Shown: positions 56,999 through 64,000 of the stretch, piece by piece
Layout of the letters: each line of letters begins with the position of its first letter
Position numbering within the stretch: the stretch's first letter is position 1
Assembly: GCF_019317285.1 (NCBI RefSeq)
Contig: NZ_CP079218.1
Location: 1,302,001-1,366,000 of the forward strand
Direction of reading: 5' to 3'
Source of the DNA: Pedobacter sp. D749
Lineage (GTDB): Bacteria > Bacteroidota > Bacteroidia > Sphingobacteriales > Sphingobacteriaceae
Length of the DNA stretch: 64,000 bases
Notes under the pieces: model-generated
What the model was told of the DNA's origin: nothing
Seen by the model: the letters and a program-made list of their open reading frames with translations, nothing else
The model's database searches: none
Translations under genes and position numbers: made by a program

Positions 56999-57811
56999 AT
57001 GAAAAGGTTTTTAGGAATGCTGTTGATTATGGTAATTTATACCAGTCAAACTTATGCCACTGCCGTTATTCATTCGATCCAAATTATAGATTCTGTTAAA
57101 AATGTTCCTGCAGATTCGTTAGGACGATGGTATGCTGGTAATCCGATCCAGAAAAGAAGGTTTCAGGCAACAGCATTTATTGCACCGGTTTTACTTGCCG
57201 GCTACGGTTTTGCAGCTGTTTATGATCATGGTGCGTTAAAACAACTGGATATAAGTACCAGGGCAGAATTACAGGAAGATCATCCTTTATTTGCGGCCCA
57301 TGTTGATGATTATCTTCAATTTGCACCTGCTGCTGCCGTATATGCACTAAATTTATCAGGTATAAAAGGTAAACACAATTTGTTTGATGCTTCGATGTTA
57401 TATGCTACATCAGCTGCAATTATGGGTGTTTCTACCCATTTTGTGAAACAGGGCGTTGGTAGAGAACGGCCTGATGGATCGGGGACAAATTCTTTTCCTT
57501 CAGGGCATACCGCTTCTGCATTTATGGCTGCTGAATTTCTGCACCAGGAGTATAAAGATGTTAACCCATGGATAGGTTATGCTGGTTATTTTGTTGCAAC
57601 GGCAACCGGAACATTGCGGATGTATAATAATAAACACTGGTTTAGTGATGTTGTGGCCGGTGCCGGATTCGGGATTGCTTCCACAAAGATATCTTATCTT
57701 GTATATCCATATATCAAAAGCCTTTTTACCACAAAAAAAGATGGGAATTTTACATTTATGCCCTTCCACCAACAAGGTAGCACGGGTTTAATGCTTTCGG
57801 GCAGATTTTAA
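56999..57811 (+). CDS. PAP2-family phosphatase
   Basis: 270 residues with signal peptide or TM1 (MLLIMVIYTSQTYATA). All three phosphatase motifs are present: KQGVGRERP (KxxxxxxRP), FPSGHTASAF (PSGH) and RMYNNKHWFSDVVAG (RxxxxxHxxxD). It should be an active envelope lipid phosphatase, for example on undecaprenyl diphosphate or phosphatidic acid. It sits between the two-component pair and the efflux operon, 38 bases before the TolC gene, which suggests joint regulation. Confidence 0.9.
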   Translation: MKRFLGMLLIMVIYTSQTYATAVIHSIQIIDSVKNVPADSLGRWYAGNPIQKRRFQATAFIAPVLLAGYGFAAVYDHGALKQLDISTRAELQEDHPLFAAHVDDYLQFAPAAAVYALNLSGIKGKHNLFDASMLYATSAAIMGVSTHFVKQGVGRERPDGSGTNSFPSGHTASAFMAAEFLHQEYKDVNPWIGYAGYFVATATGTLRMYNNKHWFSDVVAGAGFGIASTKISYLVYPYIKSLFTTKKDGNFTFMPFHQQGSTGLMLSGRF

Positions 57812-57849
57812 TATTGTTCAATATTTTTTTGAATTGAAATCATCCAAAA

Positions 57850-59097
57850 ATGAATATAAAGTTGAAATGCCTGATTCTATGCTTGATTACTTTTTGGGTG
57901 ACTGGTGCTGTGGCGCAAACGGTCTCAAAAAATCTCGATTATTATTTAAAACAAGCTGAATTTACAAGTCCGGTACTTAAGGATTTGCAGAACCAACAAC
58001 GTTCGGCTGGGATAGATAGTTTAATTGTTCGGGCTACCGGAGGTCCACAGGTTACGGCCAGTTCTGCAGGAATGTATGCGCCAATTGTTCGTAGTTATGG
58101 TTATGATGAAGTGCTTACCAATGGACAGGCGTTAGAAGCACTACTTAATGTGAATTATGATCTGCTGAACAAGAAACGTATCAATAACCAGCTTGAGGCC
58201 ATTAAAATCCAAAACGATTCCATTAAATATGCCGGACAACTGTCACTGTATGATTTGCAAAGATCTATTGCCGATCAGTATATTTTGGCCTATGCCAGCC
58301 AAGAGCAGGTAGGTTTTAATAGGGAAGTGGTTACGCTGCTCGAACAAGAAGAAGCACTGTTTAAAAAATTAACAAGAAGCAATATTTATAAACAATCAGA
58401 ATATTTAACTTTTCTGGTTACGCTACAACAACAACAGTTGGTAGTAAAACAGGCCGAACTACAGTTTAAAAATGATTATGCCACTTTAAACTATCTGGCG
58501 GGCATTGCTGATACCACACAAGTTAAGTTAGCTGATCCCCAATTGCAGGTCGCCAGCACCTCAATTGATCATAGCTTTTTTAATAAACGTTTTGATATAG
58601 ACAGTTTAAAAAACATCAATCAAAAAAACGCGATCAACTTTAACTATAAACCCAAACTTGGAGTGTATGCAAATGGTGGGTATAATTCTTCATTTGTTTT
58701 GCAACCCTATAAAAATTTTGGTTCAAGTATTGGCTTTACTTTTTCAGTTCCCATTTACGATGGTCATCAGAAAAAAATGCAGTACAATAAGCTCAGTCTT
58801 TCTTCTAAAACCATATCTGGTTACCGCGATTTTTTTGTTCGACAACAGCAACAGCAGCTAAATCTGATCCGTCAACAGATTAACCAGACTGATGCGCTTT
58901 TTCCAAAAATTAACGAGCAGATCCGTTTTAGCAAGGGTTTGATCGAGGTAGATAGCAAATTGATGCATACTGGCGATTTAAAAGTGGCCGATTTTGTTAT
59001 TGCGATCAACAACTATATGGCCGCTCAAAATTTATTGCGCCAAACGAATATTAACCGTTTAAAACTGATCAATCAATTTAATTACTGGAACCGATAA
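57850..59097 (+). CDS. TolC-family outer-membrane efflux protein
   Basis: 415 residues with signal peptide (LITFWVTGAVAQ). The body has the alternating beta-segment and long coiled-coil pattern of TolC proteins (KQAEFTSPVLKDLQNQQRSA, FRQQQQQLNLIRQQINQTDA and a repeat-related second half). It is the exit channel for the adaptor and RND pump that follow with gaps of 2 and 3 bases. It is somewhat shorter than typical TolC (about 450-490). Confidence 0.88.
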   Translation: MNIKLKCLILCLITFWVTGAVAQTVSKNLDYYLKQAEFTSPVLKDLQNQQRSAGIDSLIVRATGGPQVTASSAGMYAPIVRSYGYDEVLTNGQALEALLNVNYDLLNKKRINNQLEAIKIQNDSIKYAGQLSLYDLQRSIADQYILAYASQEQVGFNREVVTLLEQEEALFKKLTRSNIYKQSEYLTFLVTLQQQQLVVKQAELQFKNDYATLNYLAGIADTTQVKLADPQLQVASTSIDHSFFNKRFDIDSLKNINQKNAINFNYKPKLGVYANGGYNSSFVLQPYKNFGSSIGFTFSVPIYDGHQKKMQYNKLSLSSKTISGYRDFFVRQQQQQLNLIRQQINQTDALFPKINEQIRFSKGLIEVDSKLMHTGDLKVADFVIAINNYMAAQNLLRQTNINRLKLINQFNYWNR

Positions 59098-59099
59098 CC

Positions 59100-60026
59100 A
59101 TGAATAGCTATCTAAAATTAATGTATAGTGGTATTGCCACTCTGCTTGTTTTTTCGGGATGTAATCATTCTGCCCCGGCAGAAGCAGTAGATGAGCCCTC
59201 GCCAATTACACCGGTTCAGGTGACAACTGTTCGAGATAGTTCTCTTTCTGAATATGTAGCGCTTTCGGCGGTTTCGGCCTATCTGGAGAAAAGTTTTGTG
59301 AAAGCAAACATCAATGGTTATGTAGAAAATACCCAGGTTGTATTGGGCAAGCAGGTGGGCAGCCATCAATTGTTGTTTAGTTTAATCACCAAAGAAGCAA
59401 AATCTATTGGCAATAGCGTAAATAAACTCGATGCCGGTTTTAAATTTTCTGGTATTTCCAATATCAGGGCCGATCAAGCCGGAACAATTATCCAGGTAAA
59501 TCATCAAAAGGGCGATTATGTACAGGATGGAGAAGCTTTGGCTACCATCAGCAACCGTAATAGCCTGGTTTTTCTGCTCGATCTGCCTTACGAATATCAT
59601 CAGCTGATCACTCAGAATAGAAGCTTAGATATCCTCTTACCGGACGGAACCAAAATAACCGGAACTGTTTCAGGAACAATGCCTGCTGTCGATTCATCGG
59701 CACAGACCCAACGTTATATCCTTAAAGTGGGGGGAGGTAAAGATATTCCCGAAGGTTTGATTGCGAAAGTGAGGTTAACGAAGGTAAAACATGCACAGGC
59801 CCAGGTATTGCCAAAATCGGCGGTATTGGCCAACGAAACAGAAGATGAGTTTTGGGTAATGAAACTCATCAACGATTCAACAGCGATAAGGATAAACGTG
59901 AAAAAAGGCATCGAAAACCAAAATACAATAGAAGTGCTCGATCCTAAATTTTCGAAAACAGACCGGATCATTACAGCTGGAAACTATGGAATAGCTGATA
60001 CCGCCAAAGTTAAAATCCAGAAATAG
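59100..60026 (+). CDS. Periplasmic adaptor (membrane fusion protein) of the RND pump
   Basis: 308-residue lipoprotein with lipobox FSGC (Cys21). The lipoyl-like half-motifs are in FVKANINGYVENTQVVLGKQ and ISNIRADQAGTIIQVNHQKG, and the beta-barrel and membrane-proximal domains follow. The alpha-hairpin is very short, since only about 40 residues separate the lipoyl halves. It links the inner-membrane pump to TolC. The gaps of 2 and 3 bases show tight operon structure. Confidence 0.88.
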   Translation: MNSYLKLMYSGIATLLVFSGCNHSAPAEAVDEPSPITPVQVTTVRDSSLSEYVALSAVSAYLEKSFVKANINGYVENTQVVLGKQVGSHQLLFSLITKEAKSIGNSVNKLDAGFKFSGISNIRADQAGTIIQVNHQKGDYVQDGEALATISNRNSLVFLLDLPYEYHQLITQNRSLDILLPDGTKITGTVSGTMPAVDSSAQTQRYILKVGGGKDIPEGLIAKVRLTKVKHAQAQVLPKSAVLANETEDEFWVMKLINDSTAIRINVKKGIENQNTIEVLDPKFSKTDRIITAGNYGIADTAKVKIQK

Positions 60027-60029
60027 CCC

Positions 60030-63000
60030 ATGAACAAGTTTTTCATTTCCCATAAAAACCCAATCCTGGCAGTATTACTCATTATACTGGTTGGCGGAGT
60101 ATATGCTTTCAGCGAGCTAAAAACAGGGCTTTTTCCAGAAATTACCTTTCCAAAGATCAAGATTATTGCCGATGCAGAATTACAGCCGGTTGATAAGATG
60201 GTGGTTACCGTAACACGGCCTTTAGAAAATGCGGTAAAACAAGTGCCCGATCTTCAGTTGGTTAGGAGTACCACCAGTAGGGGCAGTTGCGAACTTTCTG
60301 CATTTATGAACCCCGGTGCCGATATCGATCTAAGTCAGCAGCGGATAGAATCGCAGATTGCCAAAATTAGCGCTTCATTGCCAGCTGGGGTTAATATTTC
60401 GGTAGAGAAGATGAATCCGTCTATCCTTCCGGTAAGTGGCTACAGCTTAGAAAGTCACAATTATTCGTCTGTTGAACTGAAAAAAATTGCCACCTATACC
60501 GTAAAACCCTTTCTTTCGCAAGTTGATGGCGTTTCTGAGATCCGGGTAATTGGCGGCAAAAGCAAAGAATACTGGCTGGAGCTTGATGTACAGAAAATGC
60601 AGACACTAGGTATCGCCCCAGATCAGATCAGCAATGCACTCAGCCAAACCAATTTTATAAAATCTAACGGCTACCTCACCGATCACAATTATCTCTACCT
60701 ATCTGTAACCGATGCTACTGTAAAAAACAAAAGCGATCTGGAAAATCTGGTATTGAGCAGAAAGGGCAACCGGAATATTAAGGTAATAGATGTTGCCAAG
60801 GTAAATATTCAGCAAAGTGTAGAATATACCCGCATCAATGCTAACGGAAAAGATGGAATCCTGATTGCAGTAATCAAACAACCTAATGCCAACCTGGTCG
60901 ATCTTTCTAACGAAATGTTTACCAAAGTAGAACAATTGAAACGCATTCTACCAGCTGGTGTAAGCATTAAACCTTATTATGTACAGGCCGATTTTGTAAA
61001 CGAATCGGTAAAAAGTGTAGGCGATAGCTTATTAATTGGTTTGGCATTGGCCATTTTGGTGGCTATTATTTTTCTAAGATCGTTCAAGGCAAGCATTACC
61101 ATTTTAATTACCATCCCGGTTACACTTTGTTTAACCATAATTGTGCTCTATTTTATTGGGTATTCGCTCAATATCATGACCCTTGGTGCCATTGCTGCTG
61201 CCTTAGGTTTAATTATAGATGATGCTATAGTGGTGGTAGAGCAGATCCACCGCACACAAGAAGAACACCCCGAAGAGCTTAGCATGAGGTTATTGAGCAA
61301 GGCGGTGACTTATCTTTTTCCGGCCATGCTGGGTTCTTCTATCAGTACCATTGTGATATTCGTTCCCTTTGTACTGATGACGGGTGTTGCAGGTTCTTAT
61401 TTTCAGGTGATGACCAATACCATGATCATTACCCTGGTTTGCTCGTTCTTTGTTACGTGGATTGGTTTACCTGTGATTTATCTTTTGCTTACCCGCAAAG
61501 GAGGTAGCCACGCATCATCGGGCAAAAAAGTAGTGGTAAATGAGGTTAAATCGCAAAACTGGGTGCGCTATTTTATACAAAGACCTTATATCTCGATCAT
61601 GTTTATGCTCGGGTTGATTGTATCGATTGTGCTCGTTTTCCCACGTTTAGAAACCGGGTTCCTCCCCGAAATGGACGAAGGGAGTATTGTCTTGGATTAT
61701 GCTTCGCCTCCAGGTACTTCGCTCGAAGAAACCGATAGAATGCTTAAAGAAGTAGAAAAGGAAATTGTTAAAATTCCAGATGTTCAGGCGTATTCGCGAA
61801 GAACAGGAACGCAGATGGGCTTTTTTATTACCGAGCCAAATACCGGCGATTACCTGATCCAACTGAGACATAACAGAAAAAAAAGCACCGAACAGGTGAT
61901 CGCGGAGATACGCGCGCATATCGAAAATACACAACCAGCTTTAGTAATCGATTTCGGGCAGGTAATTGGCGATATGCTGGGCGATTTAATGAGTTCTACA
62001 CAGCCAATCGAGGTGAAAATTTTTGGCAACGACCAGGAAAAACTACAGGGTTTATCTAAAAAGGTAGCCGATCTGGTTTCGCATGTAGGTGGTACAGCCG
62101 ATGTGTTTGACGGTATTGTACTCTCCGGGCCAACGGTAAATATCCAGCCCAATTTTACTATGCTGGCACAATATGGTGTTACTCCGGTGTCCTTTCAATC
62201 GCAGCTTCAAACCGCCATGCAGGGAACCTTAATTGGCAATTTATACGATAAACAACAGCTTTCGCCCATTCGCATGGTTTATCCCGGAAGCAGAACTTTT
62301 GGCGTGGCAGATATCAACAAGCTTAAAATTTTCTTACCAGATGGAACAGCAGTGCCCATTCAGCAAATGGCCAGTGTTGATCTTAAAGCTGGAATTGCCG
62401 AAGTAGCAAGAGAAAACCTGCAAACCATTGGGGTAGTTACCTCAAGGCTCGATAACCGGGATCTTGGAAGTGTAATGAAAGATCTTCAGAAAGCCGTTAA
62501 TGCCAACATAAACCTGCCTTCGGGTTACCACATCGAATATGGCGGTGCATATAAAGAACAGCAACAATCGTTCTCCGAACTGCTCACCATTCTTATCGCA
62601 TCGAGTTTGTTGGTGTTTAGTGTAATCTTATTTCTGTTTAAAGATTTTAAAATTGCCTTTCTCATTTTATTAATCTCGGTGCTGGGCATTTCTGGGAGTT
62701 ATTTAGCCTTGTTTTTAACCCATACCCCCTTAAACGTAGGAAGTTACACCGGGTTAATTATGATTGTGGGCATCATTGGCGAGAATGCTATATTTACCTT
62801 TTTACAGTTTAAAGAATCTCTTGCCAAACAAAGTGTTGATGATGCCATAACCTTTGCCATTTCTACCCGGTTACGGCCAAAATTAATGACTGCACTTGGG
62901 GCAATTATCGCCTTAATGCCTTTGGCTTTAGGTATCGGTGCTGGTGCACAGCTGCATCAACCATTGGCCATTGCTGTTATTGGTGGTTTTATAGTAGCCA

Positions 63001-63053
63001 TGCCTTTATTGCTCATTGCTTTACCAAGCTTGATCAGGGGAATTTATAAATAG
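60030..63053 (+). CDS. RND-family efflux pump permease
   Basis: 1007 residues, the usual RND size, with twelve membrane helices and two large periplasmic domains. TM4 carries the proton-relay Asp pair (AAALGLIIDDAIVVVEQIHR). Family blocks include LKTGLFPEITFPKIKIIADA, SFKASITILITIPVTLCLTI and a C-terminal RLRPKLMTALGAIIALMPLA. The DD pair groups it with drug/lipid-type pumps of the AcrB-like class rather than with heavy-metal pumps. The operon order regulator, kinase, PAP2, TolC, adaptor, pump suggests an envelope or drug stress module. Confidence 0.94.
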   Translation: MNKFFISHKNPILAVLLIILVGGVYAFSELKTGLFPEITFPKIKIIADAELQPVDKMVVTVTRPLENAVKQVPDLQLVRSTTSRGSCELSAFMNPGADIDLSQQRIESQIAKISASLPAGVNISVEKMNPSILPVSGYSLESHNYSSVELKKIATYTVKPFLSQVDGVSEIRVIGGKSKEYWLELDVQKMQTLGIAPDQISNALSQTNFIKSNGYLTDHNYLYLSVTDATVKNKSDLENLVLSRKGNRNIKVIDVAKVNIQQSVEYTRINANGKDGILIAVIKQPNANLVDLSNEMFTKVEQLKRILPAGVSIKPYYVQADFVNESVKSVGDSLLIGLALAILVAIIFLRSFKASITILITIPVTLCLTIIVLYFIGYSLNIMTLGAIAAALGLIIDDAIVVVEQIHRTQEEHPEELSMRLLSKAVTYLFPAMLGSSISTIVIFVPFVLMTGVAGSYFQVMTNTMIITLVCSFFVTWIGLPVIYLLLTRKGGSHASSGKKVVVNEVKSQNWVRYFIQRPYISIMFMLGLIVSIVLVFPRLETGFLPEMDEGSIVLDYASPPGTSLEETDRMLKEVEKEIVKIPDVQAYSRRTGTQMGFFITEPNTGDYLIQLRHNRKKSTEQVIAEIRAHIENTQPALVIDFGQVIGDMLGDLMSSTQPIEVKIFGNDQEKLQGLSKKVADLVSHVGGTADVFDGIVLSGPTVNIQPNFTMLAQYGVTPVSFQSQLQTAMQGTLIGNLYDKQQLSPIRMVYPGSRTFGVADINKLKIFLPDGTAVPIQQMASVDLKAGIAEVARENLQTIGVVTSRLDNRDLGSVMKDLQKAVNANINLPSGYHIEYGGAYKEQQQSFSELLTILIASSLLVFSVILFLFKDFKIAFLILLISVLGISGSYLALFLTHTPLNVGSYTGLIMIVGIIGENAIFTFLQFKESLAKQSVDDAITFAISTRLRPKLMTALGAIIALMPLALGIGAGAQLHQPLAIAVIGGFIVAMPLLLIALPSLIRGIYK

Positions 63054-63484
63054 TAAAGAGAAACATAGGCCTCCTAATTTTAGAGGGGTTGGGGCAATTA
63101 GTTTGTGCATTTTCATTTGAAAACGAACATTCATACCTCCGTGGGTCCTGCAGCCCCGTTATGCACTCCAATCTTTTTATTGCAAATTTTACGCCACCAG
63201 CAGCAAGATAGGGGATGATTGCACTTAAGCAATAAAAAGGATTTCCATTACTACCGGGTTTAAGAACAGAGTGCAGTTCCTGGATAAAAAGGAAGCTATT
63301 ATGGCCTTTACATCATTCCCGTGTATGCGGAAATCTTAATGTAAGCAATAAAATAAAGCACAACAGGAAAATAAAGCGTGTTGGTAAATGGAATTTTATT
63401 TGCTAATATTTTTAGTAATTTTGTTGTGAAATTGAGTTGTGAAACTAAAAGACTCAATACTGCATAACAAAACTAAAATTATTT
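63054..63484. other. Gene-free interval after the efflux operon
   Basis: No coding region is seen. It contains a decayed family A repeat (63311-63341). The 60 bases before 63485 are AT-rich and may hold a promoter. Confidence 0.5.
63311..63341 (+). repeat. Dispersed repeat family A, decayed copy 3
   Basis: CATCATTCCCGTGTATGCGG followed by AAATCTTAATG corresponds to 24687-24716 with several mismatches in the palindrome arms. Confidence 0.5.
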
Positions 63485-63583
63485 ATGAAAGAGTTAATTG
63501 AACTAATAAAACGCTATTTGTTGAAAGAGGCTGCAACTTTAAATCAAATTACTGATAAACCAAGAAAACCTAAGAAGAAGTAA
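63485..63583 (+). CDS. Possible 32-residue basic peptide
   Basis: A short ORF, MKELIELIKRYLLKEA at its start and KPRKPKKK at its end: an amphipathic helix followed by a basic tail. It lies just before a broken gene and could be a small real protein or the remaining start of a lost one. There is no clear ribosome site. Confidence 0.3.
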   Translation: MKELIELIKRYLLKEAATLNQITDKPRKPKKK

Positions 63584-63605
63584 AAATCTATATTATTCTA
63601 GCAAA

Positions 63606-63943
63606 ATGAAGCTTAAAGAACTTACAATAAAAAGTGAGTTAGAACAGAACTAGGAAAACTATAAATACGAAGAACAAGCTAAGCCATGTAACTTGCTTAC
63701 CATCTATCAGGAAGCAAAAGCTGCCAAGCATTGGATATACGACCCGAAATTAAACGCTTGAAAACACCCGGATAATTTTTAGAGCTTGAAAAGAGAATTA
63801 CAAGTGGCGAAGCTAAGCAGTTGGAGCGTCTGCAGATTAAAGACCCTATGGAAGGGATTAACGCTGCCTATGAACAGTTTCAGTGGTTAAAGGATAGGAT
63901 GGATGTGTTTGCTAAGAAAGTTATTGAATATTACAAACTTTGA
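63606..63943 (+). pseudogene. Multiply disrupted gene for a helical unknown protein
   Basis: The frame from the ATG at 63606 is interrupted by TAG at 63651 and TGA at 63759, then shifts by one base in the T-run at about 63774-63779. Joined across these, it reads MKLKELTIKSELEQN, NLLTIYQEAKAAKHWIYDP, then ELEKRITSGEAKQLERLQIK and FQWLKDRMDVFAKKVIEYYK and stops at 63943. The result is an all-helical protein of about 112 residues. I do not recognise the family. Two stops and a frameshift in 340 bases show that it is not functional. Confidence 0.6.
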
Positions 63944-64000
63944 AAAGGATAGATTCCAATGATCATATACATATGTGGGGTTTTTATTAAATTTGATTTT

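Noticed and set aside
1..64000. tRNA, rRNA, CRISPR arrays, insertion sequences, prophage
   Set aside because: No cloverleaf or TPsiC-type words in the gaps, no regularly spaced repeats, no transposase, integrase or phage structural genes were seen. A tRNAscan and ISfinder search would settle it.

Overview
The window is chromosomal DNA from a Bacteroidota bacterium, most likely Pedobacter or a close Sphingobacteriaceae relative. The evidence is a SusD-type locus with DUF4959/DUF5000/DUF4998 lipoproteins, a DUF6266 protein, an M57 HEIGH-type lipoprotein peptidase, HisKA_2 histidine kinases with TPR sensors, lipoprotein-rich secreted enzymes and the near absence of Shine-Dalgarno sequences. The carbohydrate genes (pectate lyase, GH30 xylanase, SusD locus) fit a soil or plant-litter polymer degrader. 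The genus is inferred from protein style, not from a database search.

Layout. 1-5064: 3' part of a polysaccharide-utilisation-type operon (SusD, two discoidin-like lipoproteins, a secreted HExxH metalloprotease), closed by a strong terminator. 5488-8912: a patch of decayed and odd genes (Na+/H+ antiporter remnant, three small unknowns including a stand-alone M17 aminopeptidase N-domain and a cytochrome-like protein without haem motif, and a frameshifted DHA2 efflux pump). 9281-11877: an esterase, DUF2798, a small acidic protein and a LytTR regulator with a degenerate receiver. 12033-15330 (minus): mqo-cupin-fumC, a TCA-cycle operon. 16324-24419 (minus): two receiver/sigma-54 activators, a TPR histidine kinase and a GAF/sigma-54 activator. 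25267-36953 (plus): a tight 13-gene operon diverging from the regulators. 37683: a fourth sigma-54 activator. 39613-53131: serine hydrolase, M57 peptidase, pectate lyase, two-domain glycosyltransferase, a stand-alone IF-3, a split YeeE/YedE sulfur transporter, a GH30 xylanase and an LTA-synthase-like sulfatase. 53681-63053: DUF6266, then OmpR/HK two-component genes, PAP2 phosphatase and a TolC/adaptor/RND efflux set. 63485-64000: a small ORF and a multiply broken gene.

The most interesting unit is 16324-39371. The 13-gene operon contains the same trio that in Bacillus makes up the Mhq quinone-resistance set (ring-cleaving dioxygenase, DoxX membrane protein, MhqD-like hydrolase), together with Dps, an isochorismatase-like hydrolase, an alginate-export-type porin, an amidohydrolase, YoaK, TMEM175 and a hydroxyacid dehydrogenase. 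A histidine kinase gene lies inside the operon. A sigma-54-like -24/-12 promoter lies just upstream of its first gene, and four sigma-54 activators with nearly identical Fis-type helices flank it. I infer a sigma-54-controlled electrophile/quinone and oxidative stress regulon.

Several intergenic regions carry short dispersed palindromic repeats, and there are at least five decayed genes, including an MBL-fold hydrolase remnant and a shrunken second copy of the serine hydrolase gene with its 3' flank. No rRNA, tRNA, CRISPR array or insertion sequence was recognised.
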